From contig WIUZ02000003.1 in NCBI GenBank assembly GCA_015956445.1, positions 1,178,001 through 1,242,000 of the forward strand: a stretch of 64,000 nucleotides of DNA. Reading direction: 5' to 3'. The position numbers and the translations under genes are program-made. This document shows, piece by piece, positions 23,065 through 33,211 of this stretch (its first letter is position 1; every line of letters starts with the position of its first letter). This DNA comes from Thelephora terrestris. Taxonomy: Eukaryota > Basidiomycota > Agaricomycetes > Thelephorales > Thelephoraceae. The notes below the pieces were generated by a model. It was not told the origin of the DNA and made no database searches. It was given only the letters and a program-made list of their open reading frames with translations.

Positions 23065-26000
23065 ATGTCGTCGTCCCCCTCTATGTTTTCCAGTGATTCC
23101 GGGCCTCAGAACAGTTCCGACGGCCTCAGCTACACGTCTCGCACTGATTGTGACACTGGCTTTCTCTCTGGTGCAGGTATCTCGCCTACACTTGGTCCTC
23201 TGGATTTCAGCAGACGCGCTCAGGCATCTGATGCCGGTTTTGGTACGCGTCCTCAAGATACTGGGGCCATGTTCTTGTCTAGTTCCATGGTATGTCAATT
23301 GGTTCTCTAAGTCTATCTATCTGGATCTCGCAAAGGGGTACGGCCATTCCCAACCTGGGCCGTTTTTTTCTGGTCCCACATACGACCCTTCTGTCCAGTA
23401 TTTCCGTGAGGAATGCGTCCGACTTCGGCAAGATAAGGAACAACTCACTGCTCTCACGCAGTCATTAAGGCACGTATCTTATTTTTTTGTTCGTGCATAT
23501 ATGCTACTGTAAGTACTAAAAACACGCTCCTAACGGCACATACAGGGACTACAACTGCAAGAGGCTCGACAAGTTAAGCGAGCAAGTTCTTGCCCTGGCA
23601 TCAAACTTCGCAACGTTCTCGAAGGACGTGACTTCGGCTCTCAAAGACATCAAAATGAATTCTTCCACATCGCCCGACTCTATTTTTACATTCACGACTC
23701 ATCTTCCTTCCCTCGAACGTGGGCCTGCATTTCTAGCTCTCAAACACTGGTTCCGGGAAACTTGGTCCAAACTCAAGAGCGGCGAGACCACTGCCGAGTC
23801 CGAGGACCCCATTCTGGTTCAATTTCTTGAAGATAAGAATGGTCTTATCTTGCCAAAAAGCGAGATGCAGGCCGTTCGTAACTCGGTAAAGGCCTACTTC
23901 GAGTTTCTCTGGGATAAGAAGAGGGCCCCGCCATGCTGGGGTGAGGCTCCTCGGGATCTCCGCATCGACTTCGTTCGAAAAATGGAGGAGGAGTTCGAGT
24001 GGCTCCGTTATTGTGACCGACATTGGAAAGCCGAGCAGCTTTTCATGAATTATTACCCACAGTGGTACCGATCGAAAACCCAGCCTCGTAAGTCTTTGAA
24101 ACGGAAGGAACGCCTTGACAACGACAGAGACGGCAACGAGAACCCTGGTGCACCCAAGCACCCGCGTGTTGCGGAGCCCGAGCCCAGTCCCGCTCCTCCT
24201 CCTCCCGCTCCTCCTCCTCCCGCTCCTCCTCCTACTCAGCCGGCCTCAACCAGTGTCAGCACGACACGAAGAAGGGTACGTTCACTACGTCTCCTTCTTT
24301 CTGCATGACTAACAATTTGCAGAATCCATTGTAATAGGGCCGCAAATTTACACGTCCCAAACTTACTGACTTCGTCACAGGGCGGGACTTCGCGTGCAAT
24401 TGGACGTTCCCGCTATCACTGCGGTTTGTTTTTACCTTTTCCAGGGTCGTCTACTAATATCCTTTGATTCCTGTTCCTTCATAGGCCAACAATTTGGCCC
24501 CCGGAGGTGAGGGCTCCTCTTCTACCTCGAGCACTGGGACATCCCAGTCGTCCTCTCCGCATCCCGCTGTCTCCAGGGTCTGTACTTGTGTTTTCCGTGG
24601 TCGTCTACTTATCTTATTTGATTCTACTTTCTTCCCAGGCCACCGGTTCGGCTCTCCGAGTTGAAGGTGCTTCGTCATCTGGCTCGACCACCGGCACGTC
24701 CACTACAAGACCTGCTACTTCCAGGGTTTGTATTATGTTTTTTTGTCGTCGTCTAATCATTTCCTTCAATCTCTCTTCATTCTTAGGCTACTGACTCGGC
24801 TCCCGGAGTTGAAGGAGCTCCGACTCCTGCCTTGACGGCTGGGACACCCCCTTCCTCCACCACCAGCTCAAGGGTCTGTATTCAGATTCTTTAGGGTCGT
24901 TTACTTACATTTGTTGGTATCTCCTCCTCCACAGGTCACTGACTCGGCTCCTGGCGCCAGGGACTCTGCGCCTTCCACTGCAATCACCGGGACCACTCCT
25001 CCATCCCCCTCTTCTGGAACTCGTTCTGCACGTCCTCGGGCTCATCGCATCATTCCAACATCCGCCGCTGCACCTGGCTCTGCACCAGCTCAGTCATCCC
25101 CGCTTGTTACTGCGCCTGTGCTTACCTCGGATCCTGCTCGTACTTGTGCCTCTCTCGACGACAACGACGGGTCTCAGACTGACAACGACAGGTCTCAAAG
25201 TGATCACGACGGTTCTCTTGCTTCTGACGACGGTCCTCGTGATGAGGACAACAACTCTCTTGATGACCTCGACGAGGTTGAACCCCCTGCCCCTGTAGAT
25301 GTCCCTCCTCGCCCTCCGGTCGCATTGACCAAAACTACGACTCTGGGTCCTCAAAACGACGACGAAATCAATCAGCTTGATGAGTCCTCCACGGACGCAG
25401 CACCCCCCCCTACTTCTGACCAACCACATCAGCAAACCGTGGAAAGTCTGGTGATCGGGGTACTTCCCCGACAAGGGCTTATAACCCATTATAACGCGTT
25501 ATAACTCGCTATAACTCCTTCCGGCGACCCTTAGCGCCCACGCATATAACGGGATACAACGCATTATAACGTCGTGAGCCGTTCTCACGGAGTTATAACT
25601 AATTATCAGACTTTCCACAATTTGCTGATGCAGGAACTTCTCAAATGTCTGGTTCCGCGAGGAAGGCTACTAGCGCCAAACCAGCAAAGAAGCTTGCCGG
25701 AAAGTATGTTGCCTTGATTTATCAAGTCTACTCTATTCTGACATAGCCTAGGGACATATACTACAAAGATTGGAGGAAGGAAAACCCGAAGAAACCCAAG
25801 AAAACCTTCCATGACGAGTGGAAAGGCTTAACGAAGGATCAGAAAAAGGTACGTTCTGTGCTACCCTCACCGTGTGTTATCACAGGGTTCAGCTATCTTT
25901 TCTCCATGGGTCATGGACCATACATCGTGACAATTCTCCATGGGTCATGGGCCATGCAACGTTGTACAACGCGTTGTACAACCCATGACCCATGGGTAAT

Positions 26001-29000
26001 GGAATAGTATCCGTCGCCCATGCCCCATGGGTTGTACAATGGTATCTGTTGCCCATGCCCCATGGGTTGTACAACACTATCCCTTCCCCATGCCTCATGG
26101 GTTGTACAATGCTATCCTTTCCCCATGGGGCATGGGTTGTACAACGCTATCTGATTCCCATGCCCCATGGGTTGTACAACACTATCCATTCTCCATGGGG
26201 CATGGGTTGTACAACACTATCCAATTCCCATGCCCCATGGGTTGTACAACACTATCCGTTCCCCATGGGTCATGGGTTGTACAATGCTATCCTTTCTCCA
26301 TGGGGCATGGGTTGTACAACAATATCCATTTCCCATGGGTCATGGGTTGTACAACACTATCTATTTCCAATGCCCCATGGGTTGTACAATGCTATCCAAT
26401 TCCCATGCCCCATGGGTTGTACAATGCTATCTGATTCCCATGCCCCATGGGTTGTACAATGCTATCTGTTCCCCATCGGTCATGGGTTGTACAATGCTAT
26501 CCTTTCTCCATGGGGCATGGGTTGTACAACGCTATCCATTCTCCATGGGGCATGGGTTGTACAACACTATCCAATTCCCATGCCCCATGGGTTGTACAAC
26601 ACTATCCGTTCCCCATGGGGCATGGGTTGTACAACGCTATCTGTTCCCCATGCCTCATGGGTTGTACAACACTATCCGTTTCCCATGCCCCATGGGTTGT
26701 ACAACACTATCTGTTCCCCATGGGTCATGGGTTGTACAACACTATCCATTCTCCATGGGGCATGGGTTGTACAACGCTATCCGTTACCCATGCCTCATGG
26801 GTTGTACAACGCTATCCATTCCCCATGGGTCATGGGTTGTACAACGCTATCCATTCCCCATGGGGCATGGGTTGTACAACGCTATCTGTTCCCCATGGGT
26901 CATGGGTTGTACAACGCTATCTGTTCCCCATGGGTCATGGGTTGTACAACACTATCCATTTCCCATGCCCCATGGGTTGTACAACACTATCCATTTCCCA
27001 TGGGGCATGGGTTGTACAACACTATCCTTTCCCCACGGGGCATGGGTTGTACAACACTACCCATTCTCCATGCCCCATGGGTTGTACAACACTATCTGTT
27101 CCCCATGGGTCATGGGTTGTACAATGCTATCCAATTCCCATGCCCCATGGGTTGTACATCACTATCCAATTCCCATGCACCATGGGTTGTACAACAGCAT
27201 CTTGTGCCCATGGGGCATCAGTTGCAGAATGGTCTCCTTTCTCCATGTCCCATGGATTATATCACTATTCCAGGAAAGGAGATACTTTATAAATCAACCA
27301 TTAGCTGTGTGAATTTGAAAAAATTAGACTCTGTTTGTATGCATGATAGACCATATATCAGTTTGTGGCTCTAACCTAATGGAAACTAAACTTAACCTGA
27401 TAATAGCCACAACCCAATCCTCAATCTAACCTGAGCCAATGTAAACTTGACCCATGAACATAAGCCTAACCTAATCCTAAACCTGGTCTAATCCCAAATC
27501 TAACCCTAACCTGACCTAACCTAACCTAACCTAACCTAACCTAACCTAACCTAACCTAACCTAACCTAACCTAACCTAACCTAACCTTATCTGACCTGAA
27601 CCTACACCTAACCTAACCTAACCTAACCTAGCCTATACCTAAACTAACCTATACCTATACTAACCTATACCTAACCTAACCTGGTATGGGCAAACCTAAC
27701 TTACCTATCATGACCTGTTTCAGCCTAATGTCATGTATGCCAGCCAAGACTAACTTCACCCAGTTGCAAACATATGACTTGGGTCACAGGACCATAAAGC
27801 AAACTGCAGTCCCCTCACTCTGTGCCCAACCATTCCATAAGCCCACAGACGCACATATATATCATCAGCAACCCAGCATCATGCTTATCACCCATGTTCA
27901 ACCACAAACCACACTCACCCTTTGTTCTGTGCCATCTCACAGACAAACCACAACTCAAGTTCATCCACCTCCTTGGGCCCACAAGCAAGTGGCCTACAAA
28001 CATATGGTTTATAGACTTATAACATATTCCACACAAGGATTAATATGGGTGGGTGAACTAGAGTTATGGTTAGGCTTTGAGATAGCACAGAACAAAGGGT
28101 GAGAGTGGTTTTAGGTTAGGTTAGGTGTAGGTTCAGGTCAGATAAGGTTAGGTTAGGTTAGGTTAGGTTAGGTTAGGTTAGGTCAGGTTAGGGTTAGATT
28201 TGGGATTAGACCAGGTTTAGGATTAGGTTAGGCTTATGTTCATGGGTCAAGTTTACATTGGCTCAGGTTAGATTGAGGATTGGGTTGTGGCTATTATCAG
28301 GTTAAGTTTAGTTTCCATTAGGTTAGAGCCACAAACTGATATATGGTCTATCATGCATACAAACAGAGTCTAATTTTTTCAAATTCACACAGCTAATGGT
28401 TGATTTATAAAGTATCTCCTTTCCTGGAATAGTGATATAATCCATGGGACATGGAGAAAGGAGACCATTCTGCAACTGATGCCCCATGGGCACAAGATGC
28501 TGCTGTACAACCCATGGTGCATGGGAATTGGATAGTGATGTACAACCCATGGGGCATGGGAATTGGATAGCATTGTACAACCCATGGGGCATGGAAAATA
28601 GATAGTGTTGTACAACCCATGCACCATGGAGAATGGATAGTGTTGTACAACCCATGGGGCATGGAGAATGGGTAGTGTTGTACAACCCATGCCCCATGGG
28701 GAAAGGATAGTGTTGTACAACCCATGCCCCATGGGGAAAGGATAGTGTTGTACAACCCATGCCCCATGGGGAACGGATAGTGTTGTACAACCCATGGGGC
28801 ATGGGAATCAGATAGTGTTGTACAACCCATGGGGCATGGAGAATGGATAGCGTTGTACAACCCATGACCCATGGGAAACAGATAGCGTTGTACAACCCAT
28901 GGGGCATGGGAATTGGATAGCATTGTACAACCCATGGGGCATGGGAATTGGTAGTGTTGTACAACCCATGGGGCATGGGAAATGGATAGTGTTGTACAAC

Positions 29001-29587
29001 CCATGACCCATGGGAAATGGATAGTGTTGTACAACCCATGGGGCATGGGAATTGGTAGCGTTGTACACCCATGCCCCATGGAGAAAGGATAGTGTTGTAC
29101 AACCCATGACCCATGGGGAATGGATAGTGTTGTACAACCCATGGGGCATGGGAATCAGATAGCGTTGTACAACCCATGCCCCATGGGGAAAGGATAGCAT
29201 TGTACAACCCATGAGGCATGGGGAAGGGATAGTGTTGTACAACCCATGGGGCATGGGCAACAGATACCATTGTACAACCCATGGGGCATGGGCGACGGAT
29301 ACTATTCCATTACCCATGGGTCATGGGTTGTACAATGGTATCTTTTCTCCATGGGTCATGGGTTGTACAACGCGTTGTACAACGTTGCATGGCCCATGAC
29401 CCATGGAGAATTGTCACGATGTATGGTCCATGACCCATGGAGAAAAGATAGCTGAAGGGGCTCGTGTTATCCGATCTTGACTTTACTTTCACAAGCCGTA
29501 CTTCGAACGCGCGAAGGCTCTCGTAAGTTAATTCCATTTCTGATCGCCGACGTCCTCTCACATGACATATTCTAGGCTTCTAATTAG
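23065..29587 (+). CDS. CACTA accessory protein with C-terminal HMG-like box
   Basis: Multi-exon gene downstream of the transposase and inside the same element. Exon 1 is Ser-rich (23065-23289). Exon 2 starts at 23336 and has a possible coiled coil (YFREECVRLRQDKEQLTAL). The central part (about 23546-24270) is charged and has FLALKHWFRETWSKLKSG and Pro/Ala repeats. Four similar small exons follow (24484-24965), then an Asp/Ser-rich stretch (about 25150-25290). The end reads RDIYYKDWRKENPKKPKKTF, HDEWKGLTKDQKK, PYFERAKALASN, stop: an HMG-box-like pattern suggesting DNA binding. The exon before PYFERAKAL is separated from it by an intron (25849-29495) swollen by the foldback element. The intron after 23469 seems to use a GC donor. 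Exon borders between 24270 and 24484 and near 25440-25630 are uncertain. Confidence 0.6.
24484..24965 (+). repeat. Four tandem exon-plus-intron units in the CACTA accessory gene
   Basis: Units start near 24484, 24640, 24787 and 24935, with a period of about 150 bp. The exons encode ANNLAPGGEGSSS, ATGSALRVEGASSSG, ATDSAPGVEGAPTP and VTDSAPGARDSAPS, ending in Ser-Arg before a GTCTGT or GTTTGT donor. The introns also match each other (GGTCGTCTACTTA-like cores). All joins are phase 0, so the copies add frame-preserving Ser/Thr/Pro-rich segments. Confidence 0.7.
25439..25618. mobile_element. Candidate MITE, 180 bp
   Basis: It starts GTGGAAAGTCTGGTGAT and ends ATTATCAGACTTTCCAC, an imperfect 17-bp terminal inverted repeat. 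The interior is rich in TTATAAC and GTTATAA words in both orientations. No clear target duplication is seen, so the boundaries and the element class are uncertain. It lies between the Asp-rich part and the HMG-like part of the CACTA accessory gene, probably inside an intron. Confidence 0.45.
26010..27200 (+). repeat. 35-bp minisatellite, left arm
   Basis: About 34 copies of a 35-bp unit whose core is CATGGGTTGTACAAC followed by a variable CTATCC..TTCCCATG part. The unit contains small palindromes (CCATGG, TTGTACAA). All three forward frames are open because the unit has no stop, giving artificial long open frames with a 35-residue period. Confidence 0.9.
27503..27670 (+). repeat. CCTAA pentanucleotide array, left arm
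   Basis: A nearly perfect run of CCTAA from about 27511 to 27590 is followed by a degenerate run to about 27670. The same sequence appears inverted in the right arm. The period is 5, not the 6 of the TTAGGG telomere repeat used by most fungi. Confidence 0.85.
27671..28110. other. Loop of the foldback element
   Basis: About 440 bp of unique, A/C-rich sequence between the arms. One open frame (27686-28102) is present, but it lacks motifs and is rich in His, Thr and Gln; I do not consider it a gene. Confidence 0.5.
28111..28200 (+). repeat. TTAGG pentanucleotide array, right arm
   Basis: Inverted counterpart of the left CCTAA array, with fewer units. Flanking words TGTAGGTTCAGGTCAGATAA and GATTTGGGATTAGACCAGG are the reverse complement of the left arm. 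Confidence 0.85.
28480..29320 (-). repeat. 35-bp minisatellite, right arm
   Basis: About 23 copies of the same 35-bp unit in inverse orientation. There are fewer units than in the left arm, and an extra unit follows the outermost 105 bp, so array length changes after the arms formed. Confidence 0.9.
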
Positions 29588-29971
29588 GTTCCAACGGGTC
29601 GTCTGGGGATTGGAGGCTGTAAGATTCCGGGAGGGGAGAACGGGAGGCCTATAGGCGGTGTGCTGGCGGGAATATGGGCGGTATTGGTGGGGAGGGGTGG
29701 TAGTATACGCACTAGACCAGCCTCGATACGTACCGACAGAAATAGATGATTTTCGCATTCCCTCAATGAAACTAGATGCGTGAACGAGCCAGATTATATC
29801 GATATCTAGTACAATCTAGTACCTACGAATAGCGTACATAATTCGTTCGACAGGACTAGTTTTATCTCTACAAAGTCCACATTTTCTACTGTCACCGTTG
29901 CTCATCTGTCCCCAGCGATCACCGCCCCTGCTAGACCACTCGCCCTCCGGAATCGTCCCTATGCGCCTCGG
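29588..29971. other. 3' flank of the CACTA accessory gene
   Basis: This lies between the accessory gene stop and the right terminal inverted repeat and is the subterminal region of the element. No open frame with a recognisable product was seen. Confidence 0.5.
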
Positions 29972-30035
29972 CTCGCTGACGCTCGCCTGGTTTTTCACTG
30001 GGCTTGAGGGGTCGCAGTGGAAGGTCTGAAGTGAG

Positions 30036-30110
30036 CGTCCCCCCAACAGCAGTCACCCCCCTCGAATCCTCCTCCGAATTCGCTCTGAAATCGAGGCTGG
30101 ATTCCAGCCT
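30036..30110 (+). repeat. Dispersed repeat, copy 1
   Basis: About 75 bp (TCCCCCCAACAGCAGTC...GAGGCTGGATTCCAGCCT) recurs at 44645-44720 with few differences. Neither copy is inside a recognised gene. It may be part of an uncharacterised interspersed repeat that lies at the border of the CACTA element. Confidence 0.65.
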
Positions 30111-30253
30111 ATCGGAAGCGACACAAAGGTCGGAGATGGCCGACAAGTGCAACCCCGAGCGCCGAACAAGTGACAATGATGTCACTACGATCATGGCCAC
30201 CGCATGTCCAGTACTGTCCGCCGAATTTCTTCGCTCCTTCCTGACAGGCACTA

Positions 30254-32728
30254 CAGTCGAAATTGTTATAATACATATGGTCAAAATGCATATTTTCAAA
30301 ATTGCATACGGTTCGGGCGGGAACGGTGCTCGTCCGGTGTGTTTTCCCATCGATATTGCATAGCCACCGGGGTGACCTCTCCCCGCAAATTATGCGTTTT
30401 CAGCCTCGGCAAATGCGAGGCTAATTTGTAATTTTGTGGGAATATTTGCCACCCGGGCAGTGGATACCGACGAAAAAAAATCGAGCACGTTTTCCCTGCA
30501 ATTTCCCTTGCTATGGACCCCCCTCCCACTGAGAAAACCTGTAAGCCACGGACCATAAAGCCCTATGCGAGCAAACCAGGCCCAAAAGGCAAAAACTCAA
30601 AAAATCTTCCGGCGACCTCGGCTCAACCTTTGAAAAAAGTCAAAGAACGACTGACAAACAACGATTGGATTCAGGTTTACCGTTGGATCGACGACCATCC
30701 TCATTCAACACAAGCAGATGCTGTGAAGCACTTTGCAACGCGGCAAAACGGCGGCGCTCTCGTCTTTGATCAAGGCTCGCTATCCCGTAATCTCAAAAAA
30801 CGGAGCCAGAGGGAAGCTGAGGTGGCAGAGAATCCAGCTGCACTCTCTTCAAAACGAGCCCGTATCGTCACCCGCCCAGATGTCGATCGCGCGCTATGGA
30901 TGTGGGTCCAGGATCGTATGTCAAAAAGCCGAACAGTATCTGGTCCGGAGTTGAGCGAGAAGCGAAAGATCTTTGAAGCAAAATTTCAAGTGCCAGAAAC
31001 AGAGCGGCTTTCTGACACTGGTTGGCAACAGGCTTTTTACCGAAGGTTGTTCTCATCTGATCCTACCACCCAAACAATAACTCACCTCCCAACAGATATG
31101 GTTTGAGGGAAATGAAGCGACATGGAGAGGCCGCATCTGCAGATCCGAAGGACATTGAAGAGGAACGTGTTCGACAACGGGAAATTCTTGCAAGATATCT
31201 CCTTTCCGACTGCTTCAATATTGATGAAGCTGCCCTCCTCGGTTTCAATATCCCAGATCGGGGAATGGCCACCATCATGCTCAGCGGAGTGAAGAAGAGT
31301 AAAGAGCGGGTGACGATTCTCTTCGGATGCAACGCAGATGGGAGCGAGAAGCTTCCTCTGTTCTTCATTGGCAAATCAAAGCAGCCACGGTGTTTTGGAA
31401 AGAAGACAGGAAAGGAACACGGCCTCTACTACAGAAACAACAAGAAGGCATGGATGACCGCAGTCTTGTTCGAAGAGTGAGCACATCTGACTTGTCTGCT
31501 TCATAAAAGGTGACATAAACATTCAACAGATGGATCCGTGACTTTGACAAGAAGATGCAGCGGCAGAACCGCCACATCTGTCTCCTCCTCGACAATTTCT
31601 CTGGCCACTACATTGACTACGAACCAAAAAACATCAAAATGGTCTACTTTGCTCCAAACCTCACACCGTGGGTCCAACCGCTGGACGCCGGAATAATTCG
31701 CTGCTTCAAAGCTCGCTACCGCAGTCATTTCTGCAAAGACGCTCTTGAGCATGATGAGCTTGGTGAGGAAAACATCTACAAGATCAACTTACTCCAGGTT
31801 TTTCGAATGGCCACAGCAGCATGGAACGAGATCTCCGCCGAGACAATCAGGAACTGTTGGAAGCATGCTGGCATTCAACGCGACCCGATCACCATACGTT
31901 TACCGGCGCCGACACTCGTCCAACAAGGGTGGTCCATTATCCTCAAGTTTGCGTCCCGGTCAGATATGTCGTTGCCCGAGGCGGAAGCCCAGCTCCAAGC
32001 GTTGTTTAAGGACCAGTACAGCGACGATGATTGGCGGCCAGCGCTAAAAGTCGTGACCGAATGCGAGCCCGACGACAACCCGATCGAAGCGATTTCGAAG
32101 CTGCGAGAATCAATGTCAGCAACACCCCCTGCCCCCCTGTCTATCTCTGAGGAATCTGATACTCACCTCCTTGAGTACAACGAGGCTCTCGTGGACCTGG
32201 GTCACTCCATCGGAGCTTTGAAGAAGCGCAATTGGCTCTTCAAAGGTGTCCTCACGGCTGAGGAATTTGTTGAGTTGGAAGTGGACGAAGAAGAGGAAGA
32301 GGAGGTGAAGTTGAGGACTGATGAGGAGATTGTTGAAGAGGTAACGAGGGAGGCGATGGGGCCTAGCAGGGAGATCGTCGACGAAGCGGAAGAAAACGAG
32401 AGCGATGACGACGACCCAATCAGCCTGGCAGAGATGATGGATGCCGCCATGAAGCTGGAGAATGGGGCACCAGTGGTTGGCGGCTGTGGTATTGAGCTAT
32501 CGGCACTCTGCCGTAGGTTCAGAATAGAGCTGAGGAGGGTGATGGACCAGGAGGCGCGACAGACGACTCTCGATAGGTTCTTTGTGCGTGACCAATAATA
32601 GCCCTGTCACGCTTTTGGCCTAGTGTCACATGTCGTAACAATTTGTCACACTTTTGATTATGCATAATGCCGAAAATGCATTAGGATTTCGAGGGGACGG
32701 ACGATATGCATTATAACAATTTCGACTG
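30254..32728 (+). mobile_element. pogo-type (Tc1/mariner superfamily) transposon, 2475 bp
   Basis: Terminal inverted repeats begin CAGTCGAAATTGTTATAAT at 30254 and end with its near complement ATTATAACAATTTCGACTG at 32728. TA dinucleotides flank both ends (30252-30253 and 32729-32730), the expected target duplication. The inside carries one whole three-exon transposase gene. The two repeats differ by a few bases beyond the first 19. The element looks intact and fairly young. Confidence 0.9.
30513..32598 (+). CDS. pogo-type transposase with CENP-B-like HTH and DDE_1 domain (660 aa)
   Basis: Exons 30513-31045, 31096-31476 and 31530-32598 join in frame. The N-terminal part (about residues 40 to 190) is a pair of helix-turn-helix modules as in CENP-B and pogo (DWIQVYRWIDDHPHSTQADA, WQQAFYRR then YGLREMKRHGEAASAD). 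The catalytic domain has FNIDEAALLGF (first Asp), HICLLLDNFSGH (second Asp) and TPWVQPLDAGIIRCFKARY (third Asp), i.e. a DDD triad as in pogo. The C-terminus is Glu/Asp-rich and ends DRFFVRDQ. It sits alone between the inverted repeats it would bind. No defect is seen, so it is probably a competent transposase. Confidence 0.9.
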
Positions 32729-32733
32729 TACTA

Positions 32734-32905
32734 GTGGGTGACTATCCACAATTCTAGACATAATTATGTCCGTCGTAGAAGGGTGCCAGTTGCCGAGTTT
32801 CGCGGTGTTCCTGACCCTACAGAGCGGTCGGGGTCCCATCATCTCCCTTAAAAGGCTCGAAAAATATGTCTAGAACCATGTAGAGTCGTGTGGATAGTCA
32901 CCCAG
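32734..32905. mobile_element. MITE of Tc1/mariner type, 172 bp
   Basis: Inverted ends GTGGGTGACTATCCACA and TGTGGATAGTCACCCAG lie at 32734 and 32905, with TA on both sides (32732-32733 and 32906-32907). It has no coding capacity. Its ends differ from those of the adjacent pogo element, so it belongs to another family and would need a transposase from elsewhere. Its left TA lies 2 bp beyond the right TA of pogo. Confidence 0.7.
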
Positions 32906-33211
32906 TAGTTGCTCGTGCACGCGTGTTCTCTACCGTCTTCCAGGCTGTCCGTGATAACAAGCTGGCCCGGTCCTTATGCAGCGCGTTCAATTCAGCGAAC
33001 ACGCGGTTGCATCCATACCACCCTTAGTACTTACCACTCTTGGTTAAGCGTAGTAGGGTTGGCAACGTTTAGTACAACCCACGTTCACGTCCTCAGCTCC
33101 ACGCACCTCGCGGATCAAGGGAGGCAGCTGGACGTATAAGCACGATGTTCCATCCACGACATGGATCCCTTTCGCCCTCCGACGAAACAGCTACCCTAAG
33201 GAGAATTCACA

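Larger units (their letters stand above)
25888..29456. mobile_element. Foldback element with giant inverted repeats, 3.57 kb
   Basis: It begins TTCAGCTATCTTTTCTCC and ends GGAGAAAAGATAGCTGAA. The outermost 105 bp or so of the two arms appear identical. The left arm (25888 to about 27625) and right arm (about 28111 to 29456) are long inverted repeats, each built of a 35-bp tandem repeat array, a short unique segment and a 5-bp TTAGG/CCTAA array. They differ mainly in repeat number. The loop (about 27626-28110) has no recognisable gene, so the element is non-autonomous. GGG flanks both ends (25885-25887 and 29457-29459), a possible 3-bp target duplication. It lies in an intron of the CACTA accessory gene. 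Confidence 0.85.
19407..30002 (+). mobile_element. CACTA (EnSpm, tnp2-type) DNA transposon, 10.6 kb
   Basis: Terminal inverted repeats of about 31 bp lie at 19407-19437 (starting CCCAGTGAAAAACCAGGCG) and 29972-30002 (ending CGCCTGGTTTTTCACTGGG). The element is flanked on both sides by CTTGAGG (19400-19406 and 30003-30009), a putative 7-bp target duplication; CACTA elements usually make 2 to 3 bp. It carries a three-exon tnp2-type transposase and an accessory gene on the same strand. A foldback element (25888-29456) is nested inside, so the native length would be about 7.0 kb. Both genes look open, so the element may be recent. Confidence 0.85.

Noticed and set aside
25992-27374. Long open frames of 460, 381 and 281 codons in the foldback left arm, and 319, 245 and 169 codons in the right arm
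   Set aside because: All come from a 35-bp repeat with no stop in any frame. They occur in inverted copies, lack splice or start logic, and change length with repeat number.
27686-28102. A 138-codon open frame in the foldback loop as a possible transposase
   Set aside because: It is too short, low in complexity and without catalytic motifs; the element is better seen as non-autonomous.
27503-28200. CCTAA/TTAGG arrays as a chromosome end
   Set aside because: They are internal, inverted around a loop and bounded by matching unique sequence on both arms of one element, with genes on either side.
26010-29320. Regular 35-bp repeats resembling a CRISPR array
   Set aside because: There are no spacers: the whole unit repeats head to tail. 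The setting is a eukaryotic transposon with spliced genes.
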